Assembly (NCBI RefSeq): GCF_900167165.1
Contig: NZ_FUXM01000008.1
Coordinates: forward strand, 1-64,000
Source: Carboxydocella sporoproducens DSM 16521
Lineage (GTDB): Bacteria > Bacillota > GCA-003054495 > Carboxydocellales > Carboxydocellaceae
Length of the DNA stretch: 64,000 nucleotides
Direction: 5' to 3'
Made by a program: the position numbers and the translations under genes. The notes under the pieces were generated by a model. It made no database searches. It was not told where the DNA came from and saw only the letters and a list, made by a program, of their open reading frames with translations. Of the stretch, positions 48,941 to 57,648 are shown in pieces (the first letter of the stretch is position 1; every line of letters begins with the position of its first letter).

Positions 48941-49936
48941 TTAACCCCAGCGCAGGGTGATCGCTCCCCAGGTCAGTCCAGCGCCAAAACCGACCAGAAC
49001 CACATAGTCGCCTGAAGAAATTTTCCCTGCTGCTACCGCCTCTTGCAGTGCCAGGCCAATGGAAGCTGCTGATGTGTTACCATAGCGATCAACATTAACA
49101 TGAACTTTTTCCATAGGTAATTCCAGGCGTTTAGCAGCAGCTTCAATAATGCGGATATTGGCCTGATGGGGTATAAAATAATCTATATCGGCATAAGTTA
49201 GGCCTGCTTTGCGAATAGCCGCATCTGCTGCATCTCCCATAATGCGCACTGCAAATTTAAAAACTTCCCGGCCATTCATATAAATCTTGTTGAGTCGCTG
49301 AGCCAGTACCTCCGGAGTAATGGGCTGGCGGCTTCCGCCTGCCGGCATATACAGCAATTCAGCCCCGCCGCCATCAGCCCCCAGTTCGAAGGATAAGAAC
49401 CCATAACCGGGCTGTGCAGGGGTCAGCACTGCCGCTCCGGCCCCATCACCAAACAACACACAGGTATTGCGGTCAGTCCAATCTATGATCCGGGACAGTA
49501 CTTCTGCCCCAATCACCAGCACATTCCGGTAAAGACCGGTCTCAATAAACTGGGCTCCTACCGTTAAAGCGTAGATAAAGCCGGTACATCCCGCCGATAA
49601 GTCCATGGCTGCTGCACGGCTGGCCCCCAGGGCAGCTTGCACCAAACAAGCTGTAGCTGGAAAGGGATAGTCAGGGGTCACAGTGGCCACCAGAATAAGG
49701 TCCAGTTCATCCGGGGAAAGCCGGGCCTGGGCCAGGGCCTCCCGGGCTGCCTCGATGGCCAGATGGGAAGTGGCCATCTGCTCAGGGGCAATCCGCCGTT
49801 CCTTTATCCCTGTTCGGGTCTGAATCCATTCATCATTAGTATCCACCATTTTCTCCAGATCGAAATTGGTCAAGATCTGTTCCGGCACAGCAGCACCGAT
49901 GCCGGCAATGGTAGCTCTCAGTTTATTTTCCCTCAT
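48941..49936 (-). CDS. fabH: 3-oxoacyl-ACP synthase III
   Basis: A 331-residue enzyme that starts fatty acid synthesis by condensing acyl-CoA with malonyl-ACP. The Cys-His-Asn triad is in [25 protein letters not shown] and [17 protein letters not shown] 49936 has AGGAG nine bases upstream; an ATG three codons earlier touches the ribosome-binding site. It overlaps the end of plsX by 14 bases. Confidence 0.96.
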   Translation of the reverse strand: MRENKLRATIAGIGAAVPEQILTNFDLEKMVDTNDEWIQTRTGIKERRIAPEQMATSHLAIEAAREALAQARLSPDELDLILVATVTPDYPFPATACLVQAALGASRAAAMDLSAGCTGFIYALTVGAQFIETGLYRNVLVIGAEVLSRIIDWTDRNTCVLFGDGAGAAVLTPAQPGYGFLSFELGADGGGAELLYMPAGGSRQPITPEVLAQRLNKIYMNGREVFKFAVRIMGDAADAAIRKAGLTYADIDYFIPHQANIRIIEAAAKRLELPMEKVHVNVDRYGNTSAASIGLALQEAVAAGKISSGDYVVLVGFGAGLTWGAITLRWG

Positions 49937-50927
49937 CGTACTCATCTCCTAAACGGCTAATAATTTCTGTTACTTGTTGCTCAACACAACGCGCTGCTAC
50001 TTTGATAGCATTTTTAATCGCCCGGGCATCAGAACTGCCGTGACTGATGATAGTTATTCCCTGTAAGCCCAGTAATGGGGCACCACCATATTCCCGGTAA
50101 TCCATTTTTTCCTTCAGGGCAGTAAAAGCTGGCTTCATCAGTAATCCACCCACCTGGGCCAGGATGGACTGCGCAGCTGCTTCTTTAATCATACCCAGCA
50201 AAGCTCTGGCTAATCCCTCTGCTAGTTTCAATACTACGTTACCGGTAAAACCATCACAGACAACGACATCAGCCACTCCCATGGGCAGGTCGCGCCCTTC
50301 CACATTGCCTATAAAATTTAGTCCTGACTGCTGTTTCAGTAACTGGTAGGCTTCCTGCACTACCGGAGTCCCTTTGCTCTCTTCCTCCCCGATATTCAAC
50401 AAACCCACTCTGGGATTAGGGATAGCCAGGATTTTTTCTGCATATATACTGCCCATCCAGGCAAACTGCAACAGATTACTGGCATCTACTTCGGCGTTAG
50501 CCCCTACATCCAGCACCAGACAGCGGCCCGTCAGGGTCGGCATGACTGTGGCAATAGCCGGCCGGTTAATCCCCTTAATACGACCATAGCCCAGCAAACT
50601 AGCAGCCATGGCGGCACCGGTATTACCGGCAGATACAAAGGCTGCCCCCTTTCCTTCTTTCACCAGTTTCACGCCAACAACCAGTGAGGAATTGCGTTTT
50701 TTCCGGACTGCCTGGCCGGGATGTTCATCCATCCCGATTACCTCCGGTGCATCCACAATTTCAATCATCAGTCCATCCCCACCGGCAGCCGTTATTTCCT
50801 CCCGCAGCTGTTCAGCCGGACCTACCAGAATTATACCCAGATTGAGCTCCCGGCACGCAGCCACTGCCCCTTTTACTATTTCCCGGGGAGCATGATCCCC
50901 GCCCATTGCATCAACTACGATTTTCAT
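49923..50927 (-). CDS. plsX: Phosphate acyltransferase
   Basis: A 334-residue enzyme that makes acyl-phosphate from acyl-ACP for phospholipid synthesis. The N terminus [13 protein letters not shown] is diagnostic, and [23 protein letters not shown] and [13 protein letters not shown] are family blocks. ATG 50927 is chosen to match that N terminus, with GGAGG upstream; two upstream ATGs (50936, 50939) are possible. It overlaps the end of fapR by 17 bases. Confidence 0.96.
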   Translation of the reverse strand: MKIVVDAMGGDHAPREIVKGAVAACRELNLGIILVGPAEQLREEITAAGGDGLMIEIVDAPEVIGMDEHPGQAVRKKRNSSLVVGVKLVKEGKGAAFVSAGNTGAAMAASLLGYGRIKGINRPAIATVMPTLTGRCLVLDVGANAEVDASNLLQFAWMGSIYAEKILAIPNPRVGLLNIGEEESKGTPVVQEAYQLLKQQSGLNFIGNVEGRDLPMGVADVVVCDGFTGNVVLKLAEGLARALLGMIKEAAAQSILAQVGGLLMKPAFTALKEKMDYREYGGAPLLGLQGITIISHGSSDARAIKNAIKVAARCVEQQVTEIISRLGDEYDEGK

Positions 50928-51492
50928 TAGCATCATCCTCCAGGGCAAATACAACAAACAGGCCTTTTAAAACATCCTGGCCTTTAACCGAAGATGTTAC
51001 CTGAATATAATAGCGGTTTTGCTTGATTTTTACTACTTCGGCCCGGGCGATAACCCGCTCGCCCAGCCGGACAGGGCGCAGGAAAGAAACCCGGACAGTC
51101 CCGGTTAGAGCCAGCGGCGCATCCACCAGCGCTACGGCCAGGGAGTTAGCCTGGGCGAAGAGCAGATGGCCCCGGGCAATCCCGGTACGGCTGAAAACCA
51201 TGTTGCTCTCAATAGTCAGGAGGGATAGTCCCTTTTTACCCAGTTCCAGCTCGATCAGCTCCCCGACTAGATCCGTGTCTGCCAGCGCCTTGAGTTTGCT
51301 CCATTGTCCTTCTGCCAGTTGTTTCATGCGTTCCCTTACTTCCGGGATACCCAGTTCCAGCCGATCCAGGCGGATGGTCTGAACCGACACCCCAAAGAGC
51401 TGGGCCAGTTCCTCATCGGTACTGAAGGGTGAATGCCGAATATGTTCTGCCAGTAACTGCTGACGTTCATCTTTTTTCAAAGGTCTTTCCAT
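50911..51492 (-). CDS. fapR: Transcription factor FapR
   Basis: A 193-residue repressor of lipid synthesis genes that is released by malonyl-CoA. The N-terminal DeoR-like HTH (FSTDEELAQLFGVSVQTIRLDRLELGIPEVRERM, here FGVSVQTIRLDRLELGIPE) is followed by a hot-dog thioesterase-like domain (IARGHLLFAQANSLAVALVD, shown as IARGHLLFAQANSLAVAL). ATG 51492 follows AAGGTG; upstream frames run through the promoter and terminator. It is first in the lipid cluster and has its own FapR box. Confidence 0.95.
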   Translation of the reverse strand: MERPLKKDERQQLLAEHIRHSPFSTDEELAQLFGVSVQTIRLDRLELGIPEVRERMKQLAEGQWSKLKALADTDLVGELIELELGKKGLSLLTIESNMVFSRTGIARGHLLFAQANSLAVALVDAPLALTGTVRVSFLRPVRLGERVIARAEVVKIKQNRYYIQVTSSVKGQDVLKGLFVVFALEDDANENRS

Positions 51493-51508
51493 CAATAAGC
51501 ACCTTCTC

Positions 51509-51525
51509 TTATTACCTGGTACTAA
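51509..51525. promoter_or_regulatory. FapR operator
   Basis: TTATTACCTGGTACTAA is a palindrome with one mismatch to the FapR box TTAGTACCNGGTACTAA. It covers the expected transcription start of the promoter at 51530-51558. Confidence 0.85.
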
Positions 51526-51529
51526 TAGT

Positions 51530-51558
51530 AGTATATATAATCTTCTCAAAATATGCAA
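51530..51558 (-). promoter_or_regulatory. Promoter of the fapR-plsX-fab operon
   Basis: TTGCAT (51553-51558), 17-bp spacer and TATACT (51530-51535) on the minus strand, just upstream of the FapR box. Confidence 0.75.
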
Positions 51559-51574
51559 GTCATTATAAAAAACA

Positions 51575-51603
51575 AGAGACCAATCCACTCCGGATTGGTC
51601 TCT
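51575..51603 (-). terminator. Intrinsic terminator of rnpB
   Basis: AGAGACCAATCC and GGATTGGTCTCT pair perfectly over 12 bp with a five-base loop and TTGTTTTTT behind on the minus strand. Confidence 0.9.
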
Positions 51604-51620
51604 AAGTTTCATTTTGGATT

Positions 51621-52006
51621 GCGAGTAAACCTGTAAGCCGAGTTCTGTCGAGGATGGTCATCTATCTGGGACGACTGTTGCCAGCCGCCTCTAGCAACCT
51701 ACCCGGGAGCAGGCCGGGCCAGCCTTCACGCTCCCCTATTCGGTCTTGCTCCGAGTGGGGTTTACCGAGCCGGTTAGTCGCCTAACCGCTGGTGAGCTCT
51801 TACCTCACCTTTCCACCCTTACCTGGCTCATGGGCTCCGGCCTCGAGGACTCCGGCCTCTATTCAGCCAGGCGGTTTGTTTCTGTGGCACTATCCTTGGA
51901 GTCGCCTCCACCGGACGTTATCCGGCACTCTGCCCTATGGAGCTCGGACTTTCCTCAGGAATCCGCCTTTCGGCCTTTATTCCCGCGACCATCCGGTTTA
52001 CTCGCA
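51621..52006 (-). ncRNA. rnpB: RNase P RNA (class A type)
   Basis: About 386 bases. The conserved 5' region GAGGAAAGTCCGAGCTC, the central GGTAAGGGTGGAAAGGTG (P11-P12 area with AGGTAAGAGCTCACC) and the 3' ACAGAACTCGGCTTACA, which pairs in P4, are all present. The ends GCGAGTAAACC are complementary in the P1 helix. It makes the 5' ends of tRNAs. The fold resembles the common class A rather than the Bacillus class B, as in some Clostridia. Ends are estimated from P1. Confidence 0.95.
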
Positions 52007-52058
52007 TAAGAAATAATACCATGAACGATAGTTCTTTGACAAGAAAAACTATTAACCA

Positions 52059-53705
52059 TTAGTGGTAAAAACAGCATCCACCGATAAATTCCCGCAAAAC
52101 ACTATTGTTTGGAACTACATCTGCCGGTGCTGCCAGGAAATAACGTAAAAACTCCAGCAAACGTACTGCCTCACTGTATTCTGCCTGGTCAGGAGTGATC
52201 TGCTTCAAAAGAGGTTCAGCCAGATTCTTCAGCACTGCCAGCTCATACACCAGACCGGAATTGAAAACGAAATCTGCTTCTTCCTGAAAGGGGAAAATAT
52301 TGCGCTCTTCCCCCCGCCGCACTGCGGGCCACATGGCAATGGTTCTGGCCGCCGGACTACCCCGGAACTGGGCATCGCGGCAAATGCGGCGCAGCAAGCG
52401 GATATCCGAGGAATGGATTTGATTGGTTTTGTCAATATTGACATGGGTTAAAGCACTCACATAGATCTTAATTTTCTGAGAGGATGGCACCTGAGCCGTC
52501 AGCCGCTCATTCAAACCATGAATACCTTCGATGATTAGAACCTGACGGGGTTTTAGCTGCAGTTTGTTCCCGGTCCACTCTCTGCGGCCTGTAACAAAAT
52601 TGAATCTGGGAATTTCCACTTCCTCACCAGCCAGCAGCTGGACCAGATGCTGATTAAAGAGGGGCAAATCCAGGGCATCTATGCTCTCGAAATCATAATT
52701 TCCATTTTCGTCCTTCGGTGTATCTTCTCTATTGACAAAATAATCATCCAGGGAGATGGCCAGGGGTTTGATGCCACTGGCCAGCAACTGAATACGCAGG
52801 CGCTGGGTAAAGGTGGTCTTGCCTGAAGAAGAGGGCCCGGCCACCAGTACCAGCTGGGCCTGTTCACAGCAGGCACTAATAGCCTCCGCAATTTCGCTGA
52901 TTTTCTTTTCATGTCTGGCTTCTGCCACCAGAACGAGGTCGGCAAACTGCCCGGAACCAATGATTTTATTGATATCTTCCACATTATGTAAGTCCAGGTT
53001 GCGAATCCAGTCTTTGCTTTCATCATAAACCAGAGCCAGTTTTTTCTGTTCGTAAAAGGGCACCACCTGGAAGGGGTTTTGTTTATCAGGTAACTGTAAG
53101 ACAAACCCCTCCAGATAGGGTCTGAGGCCAAAAACGGTTAAATAGCCGGTGCTGGGCACCAGAAAACCGGTAAAATAATCATAGATCTCTCCAAACCTGG
53201 CTAATTCCACCTCACCTCTAACACGATTCCGTAAAATCCGGGCTTTATCAGTGTGCCCCTGCTGTAATAAAATCTGATAAGCGTCTTTTTTACTGCCTTT
53301 CCAGGTGGTAAAAGGCAAGTCGGCAGCGACCAGTTCCCGCATTCTTTTTTCCAGAGCCAGCGCTGCATCTTCGAGGTCAAGGGGGCAGGCGGGCCGGAAT
53401 TCACAATAGACCCCGGCACCCAGGGAATGTTCGATGCTGATCTGGCACTCGGGAAATAACTGTTTGGCAGCAATGGTTAACAAAAAATAAAGACTGCGGC
53501 GGTAAATGCGCAAACCTTCATCAGAAGTTAAATCTACGAATTCGATTTTATCCTGCTCCGGGTCAATTTCCGCTGTCAGGGGTTTTAGTAAATTATTGAC
53601 TTTGGCTGCTACAATAGGGGAACGAGGGATAATATGCTGTTGTTTTAGATAATCAGCAACTGTGATAGTTGTTGCCAGCCCCTGTTTTAATTCCGCTTGT
53701 GCCAT
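52059..53705 (-). CDS. Uridine kinase-like nucleoside kinase with TGS/ThrRS-type N terminus
   Basis: A 548-residue protein. The first 55 residues resemble a TGS domain, the next 160 a ThrRS second additional domain (ISIEHSLGAGVYCEF, IYRRSLYFLLTIAAKQLFPE), and the C-terminal half is a phosphoribulokinase/uridine kinase with Walker A AGPSSSGKTTFTQRL (near residue 290), SLDDYFVNREDTP and IIEGIHGLNE. Such fused kinases are common in Clostridia and Thermotogae; the substrate nucleoside is not certain. GGAGG lies seven bases before ATG 53705. Confidence 0.87.
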   Translation of the reverse strand: MAQAELKQGLATTITVADYLKQQHIIPRSPIVAAKVNNLLKPLTAEIDPEQDKIEFVDLTSDEGLRIYRRSLYFLLTIAAKQLFPECQISIEHSLGAGVYCEFRPACPLDLEDAALALEKRMRELVAADLPFTTWKGSKKDAYQILLQQGHTDKARILRNRVRGEVELARFGEIYDYFTGFLVPSTGYLTVFGLRPYLEGFVLQLPDKQNPFQVVPFYEQKKLALVYDESKDWIRNLDLHNVEDINKIIGSGQFADLVLVAEARHEKKISEIAEAISACCEQAQLVLVAGPSSSGKTTFTQRLRIQLLASGIKPLAISLDDYFVNREDTPKDENGNYDFESIDALDLPLFNQHLVQLLAGEEVEIPRFNFVTGRREWTGNKLQLKPRQVLIIEGIHGLNERLTAQVPSSQKIKIYVSALTHVNIDKTNQIHSSDIRLLRRICRDAQFRGSPAARTIAMWPAVRRGEERNIFPFQEEADFVFNSGLVYELAVLKNLAEPLLKQITPDQAEYSEAVRLLEFLRYFLAAPADVVPNNSVLREFIGGCCFYH

Positions 53706-53735
53706 TGGTTTTCCTCCCCCGGTTTCTCTGGTTTC

Positions 53736-54149
53736 TCAAGCTTCAAAACTCGCCTGCCTGTCCATGGCCTGGTTGGCCAGAGCATCGGCCCGCTGGTTCT
53801 GTTCTCTCGGTATGTGCTGGTAAGTGACCTGGCGAAAATTTCGGGCCAGCTCCTTAACCCGGGCAAAGAGAGGTTTTAAACCCTCATTTTTAACCTTATA
53901 GATTCCTTTCAGCTGACGAATCATCAGTTCACTATCAGCCTTCACCACCAGCTCAGTCACCCCCAGGGCCTGAGCTGCTGCCAGTCCCTTGATCAAAGCC
54001 GTATATTCAGCTACATTATTGGTTGCCAGCCCGAGAAAATGACAGCCTTCGGTCAGCACCTCTCCCTCCGGGTTTAGCAGTACCCAGCCGCAACCCGCTG
54101 GACCGGGATTGCCCCGGGAGCCACCATCGGTAAACAGAATTGCCTTCAT
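53736..54149 (-). CDS. Ribonuclease H-like protein (RNase HI family)
   Basis: A 137-residue RNase H fold: FTDGGSRGNPGPAGCGWVL with the first catalytic Asp, NNVAEYTALIKGL with Glu, VVKADSELMIRQLKG with Asp, and NQRADALANQA with the last Asp. It lacks the basic protrusion of E. coli RNase HI, as do the archaeal/Bacillus short forms. It removes RNA in RNA-DNA hybrids. The gene is 30 bp upstream of the kinase gene and 11 bp after the Nif3-like gene. Confidence 0.92.
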   Translation of the reverse strand: MKAILFTDGGSRGNPGPAGCGWVLLNPEGEVLTEGCHFLGLATNNVAEYTALIKGLAAAQALGVTELVVKADSELMIRQLKGIYKVKNEGLKPLFARVKELARNFRQVTYQHIPREQNQRADALANQAMDRQASFEA

Positions 54150-54160
54150 GACTAAGCCTC

Positions 54161-55276
54161 CTATATTTCCTGCCAGGGTTCCTTTTCCCTGGTGGACTGA
54201 ATGATTTCTACAATCGCCCCGGCGCCGGCGGCCTTCTGCTGTAATTCCCGTACCCAGTAGGGTAGATAGAAGGCTTCAGTGGCAAAATGCCCGGCATCGA
54301 TAAAACTCAACCCCATCTGCAGCATGTCCTGAGCCTCATGGTACTTGACATCTCCAGTGAGTAAAACATCAGCTCCCTGCATTTTTGCCCGGGCTGCCAG
54401 AGAAGCCCCTGAGCCGCTGCAGAGGGCGACTTTTTTCACGGTTTGCTCTGGACTACCACCTAACCGCAGGCGGGCAACCGACACAATTTCCTTGATTCTG
54501 GCTGCCAGCTGAGCCAGGGTCAGGGGCTGGGGTAAAAGTCCAATTCGCCCCAGTCCCAGAGCCGGGCCCTCATTGAGGAGAGGATAAAGATCATAGGCCA
54601 CTTCCTCATAGGGATGAACCTTCAGCATGGCCTGCAAAACCCGTTTCAGTTTGCTTTTGGGACAAATGGTTTCCAGCCGGTATTCCTCTGCCCGTTCCAG
54701 TTGCCCTACCTGTCCCAGATAAGGATTTGTGCCAGTTAATGGTAAAAAAGTTCCGGTACCCTGGGTTTGAAAAGTGCAATGGGAATAGTTGCCGATATGA
54801 CCAGCTCCGGCTTCTGCCATCGCCAGCCGCACTGCTTCCTCATGGCCAGCCGGTACAAACACCACAATTTTAATATACTCTTCCCTCCAGCCGGGTTCCA
54901 GCACCTGAATATCCTGCAAGTTCAGGGCCCGGGCCAAAGTGGCATTTATCCCCTTTTCAGCACTATCCAGGTTGGTATGGGCACTATAAACAGCAATGTT
55001 ATTTTGAATCAAACGAGCCAGCAACCGGCCAGTCGCCGTATCAAAGCGAAGATTTTTCAAAGGTTTGAAAATCAAAGGGTGATGGGTTACCAGTAACCCG
55101 GCTCCTTGCTCAATAGCCTCTTCTGCTACGGCCGGTGTGCAATCAAGGGCCACCAGCACTTTATCTGTTTCAGCCCCTGGATCCCCTAACATTAAGCCCA
55201 CATTATCCCATTCCGCCGCCAATTTGCGGGGAGCCAGTTCTTCTATCCAGCTGATGATTTGCCCGATTTTAGCCAT
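54161..55276 (-). CDS. Nif3-like dinuclear metal centre protein (YqfO type)
   Basis: A 371-residue NIF3 protein. Metal ligands are in LLVTHHPLIF (His-His), SAHTNLDSAEKGIN and, near the end, TGDVKYHEAQDM and DAGHFATE. The central insertion (about 130-235) with EEVAYDLYPL is the CutA-like PII domain of the YqfO subgroup. Function is debated (GTP cyclohydrolase fold-like hydrolase, metal handling). It overlaps trmK by 34 bases, a pairing conserved in Firmicutes. Confidence 0.92.
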   Translation of the reverse strand: MAKIGQIISWIEELAPRKLAAEWDNVGLMLGDPGAETDKVLVALDCTPAVAEEAIEQGAGLLVTHHPLIFKPLKNLRFDTATGRLLARLIQNNIAVYSAHTNLDSAEKGINATLARALNLQDIQVLEPGWREEYIKIVVFVPAGHEEAVRLAMAEAGAGHIGNYSHCTFQTQGTGTFLPLTGTNPYLGQVGQLERAEEYRLETICPKSKLKRVLQAMLKVHPYEEVAYDLYPLLNEGPALGLGRIGLLPQPLTLAQLAARIKEIVSVARLRLGGSPEQTVKKVALCSGSGASLAARAKMQGADVLLTGDVKYHEAQDMLQMGLSFIDAGHFATEAFYLPYWVRELQQKAAGAGAIVEIIQSTREKEPWQEI

Positions 55277-55968
55277 GCTTCCACCTCCCCCAATTGTTCG
55301 AGGAATTTTTCCATTTCCCTGCTTCTGGCCAGCACCTTTGGACTGTGAGTTTGTCCCAGGGCAGTCAGTACCTTGCGGGTCTCATTTTTCAGCTTCTCCA
55401 GATAAGGGAGTAAAAGGGGATGTTTGCGGGCCAAGAGCGCCGGCCCAAAGACTCTGGTAATCCGGGATGAAAAAGGCTGCGGCCAGTGTTTTTCCTGGCG
55501 CCCATATTTAATAATTTGATAAAACTTGCCCTCTTCCTGCAACAACTCTTCATCCAGAACAAACCAGCCCCAGGCTGCCAGTTGTTCCCGTACCAGGGGA
55601 ATATCCGTCATCGGCTGCAAAATCAGGTAACTACAGGCTTCCCGCACCATCGCACCGGCAGTCAAAATCTGAATCATCGTCTGGCCGCCCATGCCAGCGA
55701 TAATAATCCCATCTGCTTCACCCGGACGGAGAATGGTTAAACCATCGCCCAAACGCACAGAGATACGGTCCTGTAAGCCAGCCTTAATCACTCTCTCCAT
55801 TGCCAGTTGATATGGTCCCCGGTGTACATCACCGGCTATTGCCCGGGGGCAATGATCCGCTGCCACCAGCGCGATGGGTAAATAGGCATGATCGGTACCG
55901 ATGTCGGCCGGAACCGACCCAGCCGGTACCATTCTGGCAATGGCCTCTAACCGTCGGGAAAGCTCCAT
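55243..55968 (-). CDS. trmK: tRNA (adenine22-N1)-methyltransferase
   Basis: A 241-residue SAM enzyme that methylates A22 in tRNA. Motifs: VPADIGTDHAYLPIALV (SAM), SVRLGDGLTILRPGE and IIAGMGGQTMIQIL, and LILQPMTDIPLVREQLAAWG for the substrate side. The C-terminal helical part (about 165-241) is typical of TrmK. Downstream it overlaps the Nif3-like gene, and upstream DedA lies 4 bp away. Confidence 0.94.
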   Translation of the reverse strand: MELSRRLEAIARMVPAGSVPADIGTDHAYLPIALVAADHCPRAIAGDVHRGPYQLAMERVIKAGLQDRISVRLGDGLTILRPGEADGIIIAGMGGQTMIQILTAGAMVREACSYLILQPMTDIPLVREQLAAWGWFVLDEELLQEEGKFYQIIKYGRQEKHWPQPFSSRITRVFGPALLARKHPLLLPYLEKLKNETRKVLTALGQTHSPKVLARSREMEKFLEQLGEVEAWLKSGKSSAG

Positions 55969-55972
55969 TTTG

Positions 55973-56578
55973 CTACCTCCGCCGTTGTTTTTTCTGCCAT
56001 AAATACAAGAGCGCTATTACCAGCAGGGCTGTACCTAAAAGGAAATAATTGGCGGTATGAAGATAAGCTGTCAGCTTATCCCAGTTTTCTCCCAGCAGAT
56101 AGCCCAGATAAGCTAAAAAATAGGACCAGGGCAAAACTCCTAGCAGAGAATAAAGAGTAAAGCGCAGAAAATCCATCCTGGCTATCCCTGCCGGCAATGA
56201 AATAAAAGTCCGAATACCAGGCAATAAACGGGTAACAAACACCGTTATTTCTCCCTTTTCCTCAAACCAGCGATCAGCCAGTTGCAAATGATGGCGGGAA
56301 ATCAGCAGATATTTGCCGTATTTCTCGATAAACGCACGGCCCCCAAAACGTCCTGCCAGATAGGCCAGCCAGGAGCCAACCACATTGGCCAGTGCCCCCA
56401 GTAGCCCTACCCACCAGAAGTTGAGTTGTCCCCGGGCCGCCAGTAAGCCCCCAAAGGGCATGATAATCTCACTGGGTATGGGTATACAGGCACTCTCCAG
56501 CACCATTCCAATGAATACTGCCAGATAGCCATAACGGGCCACTTCCTCCATAACCCAGTTAGTAAACGTTTGCCACAC
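55973..56578 (-). CDS. DedA family membrane protein
   Basis: A 201-residue membrane protein with the DedA signature: FIGMVLESACIPIPSEIIMPFGG, shown within limit as LESACIPIPSEIIMPFGG, GSWLAYLAGRFGG and FVTRLLPGIRTFISLPAGI. DedA proteins flip lipid carriers such as undecaprenyl phosphate or phosphatidylethanolamine. The GTG start at 56578 is uncertain, because GAGAGG lies very close to it; an ATG nine codons later lacks a ribosome-binding site. Confidence 0.92.
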   Translation of the reverse strand: MWQTFTNWVMEEVARYGYLAVFIGMVLESACIPIPSEIIMPFGGLLAARGQLNFWWVGLLGALANVVGSWLAYLAGRFGGRAFIEKYGKYLLISRHHLQLADRWFEEKGEITVFVTRLLPGIRTFISLPAGIARMDFLRFTLYSLLGVLPWSYFLAYLGYLLGENWDKLTAYLHTANYFLLGTALLVIALLYLWQKKQRRR

Positions 56579-56634
56579 TTCCTCTCACACCCTTTCTCAT
56601 ACCAAGTATATCACACTCTCCGGCGAGAGGCCAA

Positions 56635-57273
56635 TCACAGCAGCAACTGGCGTAACTCCGTCACCGAAGCAGCCAGAAAGTCAGGCCTAGCCGCTGTCAG
56701 CTCTGCCACACTACCATAACCGTATGTAACTGCAATGACTTTAATACCATTTTCCCGGGCCCCAATCACATCATGCTCCCGATCCCCCACCATCAACACC
56801 TGGTCCCGTTCAACTGCAAACAGTCCCAGCGCGTCACGAATCACTTCACCCTTATTGACCCGGCTGCCATCCAGATGACTGCCTACAATCGCAGCAAAAT
56901 ACTGGTCTAGCTGAAAATGAGCCAGTATTTTTTCTGCAAAAAGGGTAGGCTTGGAAGTGGCTACTGCCAGGCGACGGCCACTCCTGGTTAACCCGGCCAG
57001 TAATTCCGGCACACCGGCATAAACCCGGTTTTCATACATACCCCGTTCCCGGAAATATTCCCTGTAAAACGTCACCGCCTGGTCTACTTCCGCTTCACTT
57101 AAGCCGTAGAATTTCTGAAAAGATTGTCGCAAAGGCGGCCCTACAAAGGCTACCAGCCGCTCCGGCTCTTTTTCTTCTATCCCCAGTTTGGCTAAAGCAT
57201 ATTGAACTGAGTTAATGATTCCCGGATGGGATTCCGTCAAAGTCCCATCCAGATCAAACAAAACTAACTTCAC
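56635..57273 (-). CDS. HAD phosphatase (PpaX/phosphoglycolate phosphatase-like)
   Basis: A 212-residue haloacid dehalogenase-type hydrolase: LVLFDLDGTLTESHPGI with the nucleophile Asp, the helical cap (about 15-85), VATSKPTLF with the Thr/Ser motif II and VLMVGDREHDVIGARENGI with motif IV. The GTG at 57271-57273 with GGAGG eight bases upstream is the start; a longer frame would include translated tRNA-Val sequence and is false. It may hydrolyse phosphoglycolate or pyrophosphate. Confidence 0.9.
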   Translation of the reverse strand: MKLVLFDLDGTLTESHPGIINSVQYALAKLGIEEKEPERLVAFVGPPLRQSFQKFYGLSEAEVDQAVTFYREYFRERGMYENRVYAGVPELLAGLTRSGRRLAVATSKPTLFAEKILAHFQLDQYFAAIVGSHLDGSRVNKGEVIRDALGLFAVERDQVLMVGDREHDVIGARENGIKVIAVTYGYGSVAELTAARPDFLAASVTELRQLLL

Positions 57274-57302
57274 TTCGATCTCCTCCCTGATAATAGCAAA
57301 AG

Positions 57303-57322
57303 AGCCAGGCCTTAGCCTGGCT
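57303..57322 (-). terminator. Terminator of the tRNA cluster
   Basis: AGCCAGGC and GCCTGGCT pair perfectly around a four-base loop with CTTTTG behind on the minus strand, between tRNA-Val and the HAD gene. Confidence 0.72.
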
Positions 57323-57334
57323 TGTAATCTATGC

Positions 57335-57411
57335 TGGTGGGCGATACAGGACTCGAACCTGTGACCTCTTGCATGTGAGGCAAGCGCTCTAACCAACTGA
57401 GCTAATCGCCC
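57335..57411 (-). tRNA. tRNA-Val (anticodon CAC)
   Basis: 77 bases with encoded CCA. The acceptor GGGCGAT pairs with ATCGCCC, TTCGAGTCC forms the T loop, and the anticodon loop CTCACAT is closed by CTTGC/GCAAG, giving anticodon CAC for GUG codons. Confidence 0.95.
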
Positions 57412-57427
57412 TCTCCTGACTGGATAG

Positions 57428-57503
57428 TGGTGGGCCCAGCTGGACTCGAACCAGCGACCGACCGGTTATGAGCCGGTTGCTCTACCAACTGAGCTATAGG
57501 CCC
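57428..57503 (-). tRNA. tRNA with CAT anticodon, probably elongator tRNA-Met
   Basis: 76 bases with encoded CCA. Acceptor GGGCCTA/TGGGCCC, anticodon loop CTCATAA between ACCGG and CCGGT, T arm GCTGGTTCGAGTCCAGC. The anticodon CAT fits elongator Met; tRNA-Ile2 modified by TilS also has CAT. The initiator is excluded by the G1-C72 pair. The CTCATAA loop does not decide between the two. Confidence 0.9.
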
Positions 57504-57508
57504 AGCAA

Positions 57509-57583
57509 TGGCTCCCCGAGCAGGACTCGAACCTGCAACCTACCGGTTAACAGCCGGGCGCTCTACCATTGAGCTATCGGGGA
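57509..57583 (-). tRNA. tRNA-Asn (anticodon GTT)
   Basis: 75 bases with encoded CCA and discriminator G. Acceptor TCCCCGA/TCGGGGA, anticodon loop CTGTTAA between CCCGG and CCGGT, anticodon GTT for AAC/AAU. Confidence 0.95.
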
Positions 57584-57648
57584 ATGCCGCGACATTAGAT
57601 ATTATAAGGCAAATGCCGCTTCTGGTCAAGGCCTTTTTTGCCGAGATT

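Noticed and set aside
57274-57396. Longer N terminus of the HAD phosphatase
   Set aside because: The extra 41 residues are the translation of tRNA-Val; a GTG with a strong ribosome-binding site gives the right start.
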